A stretch of 64,000 nucleotides of DNA from Marchantia polymorpha subsp. ruderalis. Its lineage: Eukaryota; Streptophyta; Marchantiopsida; Marchantiales; Marchantiaceae. A program made the translations under genes and the position numbers. The notes beneath the pieces are model-generated. The model worked only from the letters and a program-made list of their open reading frames with translations, was not told where the DNA came from and ran no database searches. Location: NCBI GenBank assembly GCA_037833965.1, contig AP031355.1, positions 21,105,501 to 21,169,500 on the forward strand. The letters are read 5' to 3'. Shown here piece by piece: positions 10,688 to 19,058 of this stretch; the stretch's first letter is position 1, and the number at the start of each line of letters is the position of its first letter.

Positions 10688-12283
10688 TAGTTCAAGGCGT
10701 CTTGCCTTGGGTTCTTTCCCAATTTTGGAAGTGCAGATCAGGAACTCATTTTCTCTGCGTGTTTGTGTCCTTAGTTCTGTCACCACGCATGAGGAGCTAC
10801 ACCTTAGCGTTCCGCATTTTGTAGCTGAAGGCCTTCGGCCGAATGTTCAGAGCTAGTACATTGGTTAGAGACTTGAGTAGTTCGGATATACACCTGCGGG
10901 TGATTGCCGATGCTCAGAGCCAGTGACTAGTTAGATACTTGAAAAGTTTCGCCACTACACCTTCGAGTGTTTGTTCCTGATTGTACTCCTTCGGGATTTT
11001 TCCCCTGAATGCCAAAGTGAAGTTTTGCTACTTCGTGTAAGCCTTGGTTGTAAATTTAGGTTACGCTGCAGCAGGTGCCTTTGAGGTAACCCCTGTAGTA
11101 TTTCTGGGAATGACAAGTGCCTGAGAATTCAAACTCTTCAATAGACTGTTATGGTGTGTTACTGGAATGTTTCTCAGTGAGTCCTTCTGTGCGGACCTGT
11201 GTTCTCTGCGCGTTTTGTGAGTTGAGAGTGTTGTTCACCGCGTATGAGTGACTTCGATCCGAAGTAGGCAGTCCAAACCGGGTTTCCTACGCTAGCAGCA
11301 AGCTAGTGGAAGTGTTGTTGTAATAACCCACTAAAGGCTAAAACTGCAATATAGTGGTAGAAAGGTCGAACCCACAGGGACAGAGGAACACACAGGGTAC
11401 AAAGTGTCACGTTTAACAGACTATTGATGAGTTTGAATTCTCAGGCAACTGTCACTCCCAGAAATACTGCAAGTGTCCACTCGGAGCGCACTCGGAGGTC
11501 GCACAGTGCAGCGTACACACACACACACACACACCTGAAACTACAGAAACACAACCCAGAGATCCGTTAGGACCTCTACTCAAGATTTCAGGGGGGAAGT
11601 CTCTCAAGAGTACACTCAGCGAAGCTGCGGGTAGTGACTTCCAACTCCGGCTTTTACAACGCTTCCACTAGCTTACTGCTAGCGTAGGAAACCCGGTTTG
11701 GACTGCCTACTTCGGATCGAAGTCACTCATACGCGGTGAACAACACTCTCAACTCACAAAACGCGCAGAGAACACAGGTCCGCACTGAAGGACTCACTGA
11801 GAAACGTTCCAGTAACACAACAACAGTCTATTGAAGAGTTTGAATTCTCAGGCACTTGTCATTCCCAGAACTACTATAGGGGTTACCCTCAAGGCACCTG
11901 CTGCAGCGTAACCTGAATTTACAACCAAGGCTTACACGAAGTAGCAAAACTTCTCTTTGGCATTCAGGGGAAAAATCCCAAGGGAGTACAATCAGAAAGA
12001 AACACTCGAAGGTGTAGGGGCGAAACTGTTCAAGTATCTAACTAGTCACTGGCTCTGAGCATCGGCAGTCACCCACAGGTGCAGATCCGAACTACTCAAG
12101 TCTCTAACCAATGTACTAGCTCTGAACATTCGGCCGAAGGCCTTCAGCTACAAAATGCGGAACGCTAAGTTGTAACTCCTCCTGCGTGGTGACAGAACTC
12201 AAGGACACAAACACGCAAAGGAAATGGGTTCCTGATCTATACTTCTGAGTTTGGGAAAGAACCCCAGGCAAAACGCCTGGAAC

Positions 12284-12292
12284 TATTTTATA
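12284..12292 (-). promoter_or_regulatory. TATA box in 3' LTR tail
   Basis: Minus strand TATAAAATA, in the same relative position as the TATAAAG of other copies. The 5' LTR copy of this element has the identical variant at 16162-16170. Confidence 0.45.
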
Positions 12293-12328
12293 CCTTCTAA
12301 GTCCTACCTAGCACTACACTGCACTACG

Positions 12329-14614
12329 CTACACGCCTGCACGGAACCACGCTACACTACACTCCGCGGAACCTGTACTACGTCTCCTGCGCGGCCGACT
12401 GCCGCGCACTAACTCCCTACCCTGCCAATCTTCTGCTCGACTGCGCAGTCCCAAACGCTGCAACGCCGCGGACACCTCCACTTCGAGGGCGGACATGGTA
12501 TCCTGTGCCTTCGACAGAAAGGCATCGAGCTTCTTTGCTACCTTCCGCCGACTCCTACTGTCGCCTGACAACAACCCGGCTGCGCGTAATTCAAACTCAC
12601 GCAGTGTGAGTTTCTCCTGCGCCTTCACTTCCCATTGGGCGTAGCCCTTGAGACAGTGGGCGACACGCCTCGCTGTCTTCACCTTCGTGCGATCCGCCTC
12701 CTTCGTGCGATCCTCTTCAATTATCACTAATTGCGATTCGGCTTCAGCACGTTGCGCTCTCAATTCGCCACACTCTGACTGTAACCTGCGGATTAACTCT
12801 TCATCCGCCTGCCGTGCGAGCTGACATTGTTCCAACAACCGCGTCTGTCGCACGAGCTCCTCTGACAAAATCCGATTCTGGGCCTGCTCAGAAATGAGTG
12901 CTTCCTTGACCTTCACCTGCTCCTTGGTGAGCTCGTCCAGTTTCTCATCCTTCATCTTCTCGGAGTGCTTGTAGAATTTCTGATTAAGTTTATACTGACC
13001 CCACAAGCATGCATGCTTCTCCTTCAATTCCCTCAACTCCTGGTCCACTCTAGCTAACAGCTTGCTGGTGTGGACTTTAGTGCGAGTCCGCCTGCGCACT
13101 AACTCGATGTAAGATCCCGGCTGGAGTGGGTCGGCGTATTTATCGACCTTGCGATCCAAGTACCTCAGCAACGGAATCACCTGCTCAGAGAGTGCCGCCG
13201 CCGGCGCTCCAACAATTTCCTCCTCCTCCTCCTCGGTGTCTTCTGCTCCTGACATTTCTTCCGTGGAGCCTCCGTCGTCATCATCCGAGTGGAGAATTTC
13301 AGTCGCCATTGATTGCGTCGGCGACTGCCCCGAGTGGGGCTGCACGTCATCGACGTGTGCTGCTTGCGAAGGCACGGCTGCAGCCTCGCTGCTCGTCGCC
13401 AAAATGTCTAAGGCGGAAGGCGAATGTACCCGTGCGGCATCCCCGTCGCTCGCTTGTTGGTTGTCTACCGCGTCCTCTCTGCCGCCGTCGCCCGCCGCCG
13501 AAGGCGATCGAGCGGAGGGTGGCTGCGCGGGGTTTGATTGCGCATCGCGCATCGGAATTTCATCCCGCGGACAGTCACTCCGCTCCTCCGTCTGTTGCTG
13601 CTCCCTTGATCGGTCCGTGGGGGCTGTGCCCGGCCCGTGCGCAGGCGCAATTGCCGGCGCCTTGTCCGCCGCAGGCGTAGCGCCGCGGACATCCATCGCC
13701 GAAGGCGACATGGCCGGGGGCCGCTCGCCCGATGTCCCTTGGCCTATAGGCCCTACCGCCGAAGGCGCATCTATCGGCGGACTTCCCGCCGATGGTGCGG
13801 CCTCCGCACGCTCCCTGCTCGTATCTCCTCGGCTCGAAGGCCCTGGCGCCGAAGGCGCAAATTGCGGCGCGTGGTGCGCCGGAGGGTCTGGCCCCGAGGG
13901 CCGGTGTCTCGTAGGCGGTTCTTCCGCCGGCTCCTTCCCCTTCCTACGTTGGAACGGGGGTGATTCTTGCCTGTGCACAGGCGGCACGTGTGGAGGTGTC
14001 CTGTGCACAGGCGACCTGTGCACAGGTGAGCGCCTGTGCACAGGCGGACTGCTCCTTCCCACGCGTAAGCGTAGATCCACGTCCACTTGTGATCGCCTGT
14101 CCGCGGAGGCTCGTCCGTCCGCGGAGTCTCGTCTGTGCGCAAACGGAACATCTGTCCGCATCGCACGTGGTAACTCCGGAGGCCCTTGGCCCGTAGGCGG
14201 CCTCTCTCCCGTCGAGGTTGCAGCGTGGCCCGTTGCTCCTGCGGTCGTCCGCGCTTCCTCATGCTTCTCTGGCGACGCACTTCCTTTCTCCGTCGCAATC
14301 GTCGCCGTGTCCGCACTGCCGGCTGGTAACACCAGTCTTCGTGCCTTCTGCTTCGGCCGGCTGTATGACTCGCACAGCGGCCGCGGTCGAATGGGAGCAG
14401 AGGGTTCTTGATGCTGCTCCTCTTCAGACTCTTCCCTCCATCGCCGCTTCCGCGGCACTCGTGCTGCAGGAGTGTGTCTCCCTTCGTCCCTCCGCCTTGA
14501 TGGGGTAGAAGTCGGTGACTCCTCTGTATCAGTGTCGACCTCATTCTCCCGCACATACTTCCCGGGATGGTCGATGGACAATGGCGGAAAATGTTCAAGC
14601 TCCGCCGCTGTCAA
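12329..14614 (-). CDS. Family A U3 ORF, longest uninterrupted copy (linker, acidic, coiled-coil)
   Basis: About 760 open codons, the only family A reading frame here without internal stops. It begins in the conserved LTAAEL segment with TTG, not ATG, because the leader and N-terminal domain were deleted, so no native start exists and translation is doubtful. Visible parts: basic RKRRW (about residue 55); a long linker (90-400) with repeated PSA and AHRR/CTG-type peptides from palindromic units; acidic SDDDDGG and EDTEEEEEE; LSEQVIPLLRYLDRKVDKYA; then a coiled coil of about 220 residues ending AECSVAWFRAGV. A highly charged structural or nucleic-acid-associated role is conceivable but unproven. 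Confidence 0.55.
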   Translation of the reverse strand: MTAAELEHFPPLSIDHPGKYVRENEVDTDTEESPTSTPSRRRDEGRHTPAARVPRKRRWREESEEEQHQEPSAPIRPRPLCESYSRPKQKARRLVLPAGSADTATIATEKGSASPEKHEEARTTAGATGHAATSTGERPPTGQGPPELPRAMRTDVPFAHRRDSADGRASADRRSQVDVDLRLRVGRSSPPVHRRSPVHRSPVHRTPPHVPPVHRQESPPFQRRKGKEPAEEPPTRHRPSGPDPPAHHAPQFAPSAPGPSSRGDTSRERAEAAPSAGSPPIDAPSAVGPIGQGTSGERPPAMSPSAMDVRGATPAADKAPAIAPAHGPGTAPTDRSREQQQTEERSDCPRDEIPMRDAQSNPAQPPSARSPSAAGDGGREDAVDNQQASDGDAARVHSPSALDILATSSEAAAVPSQAAHVDDVQPHSGQSPTQSMATEILHSDDDDGGSTEEMSGAEDTEEEEEEIVGAPAAALSEQVIPLLRYLDRKVDKYADPLQPGSYIELVRRRTRTKVHTSKLLARVDQELRELKEKHACLWGQYKLNQKFYKHSEKMKDEKLDELTKEQVKVKEALISEQAQNRILSEELVRQTRLLEQCQLARQADEELIRRLQSECGELRAQRAEAESQLVIIEEDRTKEADRTKVKTARRVAHCLKGYAQWEVKAQEKLTLREFELRAAGLLSGDSRSRRKVAKKLDAFLSKAQDTMSALEVEVSAALQRLGLRSRAEDWQGRELVRGSRPRRRRSTGSAECSVAWFRAGV

Positions 14615-14689
14615 ACAATTCCGCTGTCGCGGTACTTACTATTCAAAAATGTTTTAGTTCCGATAAAAAACAAAAAGTGGGTTACCACA

Positions 14690-14704
14690 TGCTCCCCTCC
14701 TCAA
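14690..14704 (-). promoter_or_regulatory. Polypurine tract of family A element
   Basis: Minus strand TTGAGGAGGGGAGCA sits directly before the LTR start TGTGGTAACC, as expected of a plus-strand primer. It is one of the two signals that make the ORF-bearing unit an LTR. Confidence 0.6.
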
Positions 14705-14800
14705 TTGTGAGCGACCTCGCGAACAGTTTAGAAATGATATTTCAAATTGGAGTTCACCCAGGTGCCCAACAACTGCAATGACAGATCTGGCAGTTCTCTG

Positions 14801-15206
14801 TTAAGTGGTGTAGGGATCTCCTATCCCTGTCTTTGGAATTCGGTCTAACAGATCTTGAAACTGCTCAGTGTAGTCACAAAAATTTTTCTTCTTCCCTCTC
14901 TGAAAATTTTGAAGCTTGGACAGGGTTCGGATGTAATAGCCAAGCTCTCGATATGTGCAACAACTTCGCGCATCGTTGAGAGTAAGTGTCAATCTCGTCA
15001 GGTGCTCTACTTTTGTGATTGAACCAACTCCAGACCTTGCGCAAGAAATTGAAAAAAATCCGCAGCCTATCACCATCGCACTCTTCTTTGTTGGTGATAG
15101 CAATTGATATTGATCGTGCATTTCTGCACACGTACTCTTGTGTTGACGCTCTGTCCCCGGCAGCGGCGCCAAAAAGAAGTTGTCGGCTTCTTATGTAATA
15201 ACCCAC
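14801..15206 (-). pseudogene. Gag-like remnant between PBS and PPT
   Basis: Two overlapping minus-strand frames carry peptides such as FLRKVWSWFNHKSRAPDEID and CDYTEQFQDLLDRIPKTG, in the position where gag starts. The YTEQFQDLLDRI segment resembles a capsid helix of plant Ty3 elements, but the match is from memory and weak. No zinc knuckle, protease or polymerase follows. The whole internal region is about 500 bp, so the element cannot be autonomous. Confidence 0.35.
15153..15171 (-). promoter_or_regulatory. Primer binding site, tRNA-Asp-like
   Basis: Minus strand TGGCGCCGCTGCCGGGGAC. As I recall it, plant tRNA-Asp would give TGGCGCCGTTGCCGGGGA, the primer site used by many Athila/Tat elements, so there is one mismatch. 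It lies 22 nt inside the TTATTACA end of the LTR, which is farther than usual. Confidence 0.6.
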
Positions 15207-16200
15207 TAAAGGCTAAAACTGCAATATAGTGGTAGAAAGGTCGAACCCACAGGGACAGAGGAACACACAGGGTACAAAGTGTCACGTTTTAACAGACTAT
15301 TGAGGAGTTTGAATTCTCAGGCAACTGTCACTCCCAGAAATACTGCAAGTGTCCACTCGGAGCGCACTCGGAGGTCGCACAGTGCAGCGTAACACACACA
15401 CACACACACACACCTGAAACTACAGAAACACAACTCAGAGATCCGTTAGGACCTCTACTCAAGATTTCAGGGGGAAAGTCTCTCAAGAGTACACTCGGCA
15501 AAGCTGCGGGCAGTGACTTCCAACTCCGGCTTTTACAACACTTCCACTAGCTTGCTGCTAGTGTAGGAAACCCGGTTTGGACTGCCTACTTCGGATCGAA
15601 GTCACTCCTACGCGGTGAACAACACTCTCAACTCACAAAACGCGCAGAGAACACAGGTCCGCACTGAAGGACTCACTGTGAAACATTCCAGTAACACAAC
15701 AACAGTCTATTGAAGAGTTTGAATTCTCAGGCACTTGTCATTCCCAGAAATACTACAGGGGTTACCCTCAAGGCACCTGCTGCAGCGTAACCTGAATTTA
15801 CAACCAAGGCTTACACGAAGTAGCAAAACTTCACTTTGGCATTCAGGGGAAAAATCCCAAGGAGTACAATCAGAAAGAAACACTCGAAGGAGTAGGGGCG
15901 AAACTGTTCAAGTATCTAACTAGTCACTGGCTCTAAGCATCGGCAGTCACCCGCAGGTGCAGATCCGAACTACTCAAGTCTCTAACCAATGTACTAGCTC
16001 TGAACATTCGGCCGAAGGCCTTCAGCTACAAAATGCGGAACGCTAAGTTGTAACTCCTCCTGCGTGGTGACTGAACTCAAGGACACAAACACGCAAAGGA
16101 AATGGGTTCCTGATCTATACTTCTGAGTTTGGGAAAGAACCCCAGGCAAAACGCCTGGAACTATTTTATACCTTCTAAGTCCTACCTAGCACTACACTGC
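15194..16200 (-). repeat. 5' LTR tail (R-U5-like part) of family A element
   Basis: About 1 kb nearly identical to 11319-12328, including a CA microsatellite (15392-15414), the shared variants and the TATA variant. It ends where the ORF would begin, and unrelated leader-type sequence follows. Confidence 0.7.
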
Positions 16201-18330
16201 GCTAGCATGGTGCGAGCCGCAACAGAACCTACACCTGAGGAGTCGGCGGCTGCCTTCCCCTCTAACTTACAACCTAAATCTAACCCTAACCCTAAATCTG
16301 AATCCTAAGCCTACTGTACAGAGCCGCCAGTGCCTTCCCACCCAAGATCTGAGGCTGAAAATTTGCAGGCAGGCGTGGCCGGCCGAGATCAACGGCCCCA
16401 CAAAATTTCAGATCCATCCGACCGTCCATCGCAAAGATATGGGCCCCGCAAGATCTCTGAACCTAGGCCAAAATTCCTTCTCCAAAATCCGAGGACTGTG
16501 GGTTCCACGCGTCCTACACGCAAGCTGCCTACTCGCAGGCCGCCACTGCCACACCTGAACATTCTACATTCATGACCACCCGATCCTCGCCGGAGGAAAT
16601 CTCCTTCCGCGCACCGCCGAATGCGTCCAACCGCCAAAGACGCACTTCCACACCTTGTCAATCTCTAACAGTCACCCCGACGCCCATAACTCACAGGATC
16701 CCTGCTTCGTTTGCAACGTTCTTGGGCTCGTTGGAACGAGCGTGTTGTGCTCTTTCCAACGAGCCCCTAACCAAGTCAAACGGATAAGAATTGAGAAAGT
16801 TATCACTGTTTTACTCTTCCGCCGAAGGCCTGCAACCGTCGAAGGCGTCCGTCCGCGCATCGGACAAAAGTCGATCTCCCTACCTCCGAAGGCGGAATTC
16901 CCGGAAGCGTAACCCCGAAGGCGAACATCTAGGGCCGAAGGAGAACGTCTACGTATCTTCCGAAAGTCCTAACTCCCTAAATTCCCATCCGTCCCAAGCG
17001 TTCTTGGGCTCGTTGGAACGAGCGTCGCAAGCTCTTTCCAACGAGACCCTAACCACCGCAAACCATTAAGAATTGAAAACACTATATCGATTTTACCCTT
17101 CCGCCGAAGGCCTGCCTGTGCACAGGCCGCCTACTTGCAACCCGCCTGTGCACAGGCGTCCGCGTCGTCAGCCGCCCCTCTAAGTGTTAACGCCGAAGGC
17201 CCCTCTAAATGTTAGCACCGAAGGCCCTCCATATCAGAAACTTCCGCCGCTTCTAACTCGATGATGCCTCATCCGTTTCAAGAGATCTTGGTCTCGTTGG
17301 AACCAGCTCGTCGAGTTCTTTCCAACGAGACCCGAATCAAGTCAAACCGCTAAGAATTGAGAAAGTAATGTCGGTTTTACTCTTCCGCCGAAGGCGTTCG
17401 CCTATCCACAGTCCGTCCGCGGCGCTGAGCTGTCCGTCCGCTGCGCTGACTTGTCCGTCCGCGGCGTTGTCCTGGCCGTCCGCGGCACTGACCTGGCCGT
17501 CCGCGGCGATGACCTGGCGCAGAAGGCGCCGTACACTTTCTACCTCACAAGGCGCATTTCTAGGGCCCAAGGCGGATTTCCCGCCGACGCCGAAGCGCCT
17601 GTGCACAGGCGAACGCCTGTGCGCAGGCGAACTTCCTTCGTCCGCGCATAGGACAAAACTTTCTTCGCTTGTGCGCAGGCGGAAAGCTGAGTATCTTGCG
17701 ACCTTCATAACTCCCGGAATTCTCCTCCGTTCGTGGCGTTCTTGGGCTCGTTAGAATCAGCGCGTCGAGCTCTTTCCAACGAGACCCTAACCAAGTCGAG
17801 GCGTTGCGAATTGAGAAAGTTATGAGGGATTCACTCTTCCGCCGAATGCACTCTCCCGCATCGCCGAAGGCGTTGACCCGAAGGCGTTGACCGAAGGCGT
17901 CTACCGCCCAAGGCGCATCTTCCGGCGATTCTTCCGCCGAAGGCGTACCGCCAAAGTCGCTCTACCGCCGAAGGCCCCCCATCAGTAACTTCCGACACTC
18001 ATAACTCAGTGATCTCTCATCCGTTTCACAAGTTTTTGGGCTCGTTAGAACCAGCGCGTCGAGCTCTTTCCAACGAGACCCTAAGCAATTCAAAGCGTTA
18101 CGAATTGAGAAAGTTATGAGTGATCTACCGCCGAAGGTGCTCGAAGCGGATCATGCAGCATGAACCGCCCGTTCCGTCCCAAGCGTCCCACTGTGGCCTA
18201 AGCCCAAAACCCCTTGACTGTCCTCGATCCTCTGGTTTCGCGTACCGATTACTATTTACAGCTACTGCCGCGGTACTTACTATTCAAAAATGTTTTAGTT
18301 CCGATAAAAAACAAAAAGTGGGTTACCACA
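16201..18330 (-). repeat. Family A leader region with five tandem-like modules, ends at LTR terminus
   Basis: Ends at GGGTTACCACA (18330), the inverted family A start. It holds five copies of a module of about 120-150 bp (near 16686, 16969, 17255, 17703 and 17997) linked by CGCCGAAGGCG motifs. Each has CATAACTC, a CTCGTTGGAA...TTCCAACGAG hairpin, CCCTAACCAAGTCAA and GAATTGAGAAAGTTATGA. Telomere-like CTAACCCTAACCCTAAA occurs at about 16268-16288. No gene is seen. At 16201-16685 the sequence is moderately GC-rich and unassigned. Confidence 0.55.
17418..17516. repeat. Short tandem repeat of a GTCCGTCCGCGGCGCTGA-like unit
   Basis: About five imperfect units of roughly 20-24 bp, alternating TGTCCGTCCGCGGCG and TGGCCGTCCGCGGC. 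It lies within the family A leader. Confidence 0.6.
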
Positions 18331-19058
18331 AAGCGCCGGCCGGATGTACGCCTCCGACGTGGCGCGGATAGGCGGGTGCGCTGGCATGATTTGCGCCGGC
18401 GGGATATGCGCCGTCGGCGATAGGCGGGGCAGAACGGACAAAACAAGTGGTACGAATACGTGCCGGCGTAATTCGCGCCGACTTGATGTGCGCCTCCAGC
18501 GAGGCGCCGACGGAGAAGGAATACGCCAGCGGCGATACGCCTCCGGCGATGGTCATGTTAGGAAAAGACAACCTAGTCGACGCATGCGCTCCACTCCGGC
18601 GAACTCGAGGCTGGAAGACGATGGCGGCGGGAGAATTCAACGTTCACGCATGCGAATGCGCGTAGTGCGGAGACGTGAATTCGAGCATGCGAGGGAGAAC
18701 CGTTAGGCCGTATAGCCGGCTGCGTAATCAAGTAACCAGTAAGAACGTTGGGCGATCTTGAATTCGGAGAGGAAAAGACTGCTCTCCAGTCTCCTTCTCT
18801 CATTCTTGATTGTGAGTTTTCCAGTTTCAGAGATTACGCGCAAGGGCAAAGAGACCTGCAGTGAGAAGAGAGAGTGCGAAAACGAGTTGCGCGAGGATTT
18901 TGACAGACCTTGCAGAGAGTTTGCGAGCAGCGAACTTGAGCGCGCAAGAGAAGAGAGAGCGATTTCAGTCAGTGTTTGAGCGGCCGACGCGCAGCGGCGA
19001 TTGTGAGAGAGCGAGCGGAAGGGAGAACGTCTGTGTGTTTGCAAGAATAGCCAAAAAG

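Larger units (their letters stand above)
1046..11318 (+). mobile_element. Family A copy (giant LTR with ORF), split by a younger copy and truncated
   Basis: Starts with TGTGGTACCCCAC at 1046 inside the ORF of an older copy (left flank GGGAC). The leader (1046-2298) holds CCTTCGGCG motifs, CGCCTACGCGTAGGCG palindromes and CCGTACGG runs. The ORF starts at 2299 and is interrupted at 3365 by a complete younger copy (3366-8657). It resumes after the duplicated AGAAC at 8658-8662 and ends at 10644. The 3' tail (10645-11318) carries a TATAAAG box and stops at GTGTTGT, where another family A terminus (TGTAATAACCCAC, minus strand) abuts. The missing distal tail is not found beyond that insertion, so this edge is probably rearranged. 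Confidence 0.7.
11319..14689 (-). repeat. 3' LTR of family A element (3.4 kb, contains ORF)
   Basis: Begins TGTGGTAACCCAC directly after the purine tract (14689, minus strand) and ends GTGGGTTATTACA (11319). The near-inverted 13-bp ends differ at two positions. Compared with 3366-8657, about 2 kb of leader and N-terminal coding sequence is missing between 14640 and the LTR start. Confidence 0.6.
11319..18330 (-). mobile_element. Family A retrotransposon with two LTRs and a minimal internal region
   Basis: Minus-strand order: a 5' LTR (18330-15194, ORF deleted), a 22-nt gap, PBS (15171-15153), a gag-like remnant, PPT (14704-14690), then a 3' LTR (14689-11319) that retains most of the ORF but lacks the leader and N-terminal domain. 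The two tails (11319-12328 and 15194-16200) are closer to each other than to the tail at 3366-4373; for example both share ATCTATACTTCTGAGTTTGG and CCCCAGGC. That is expected of an LTR pair. Flanks (GTTGT and AAGCG) do not match, so at least one edge is rearranged, and the junction at 16200 may not be original. Confidence 0.6.

Noticed and set aside
16268-16288. Telomere-like CCCTAA units
   Set aside because: Only two or three degenerate units inside the repeat nest; not evidence of a chromosome end.
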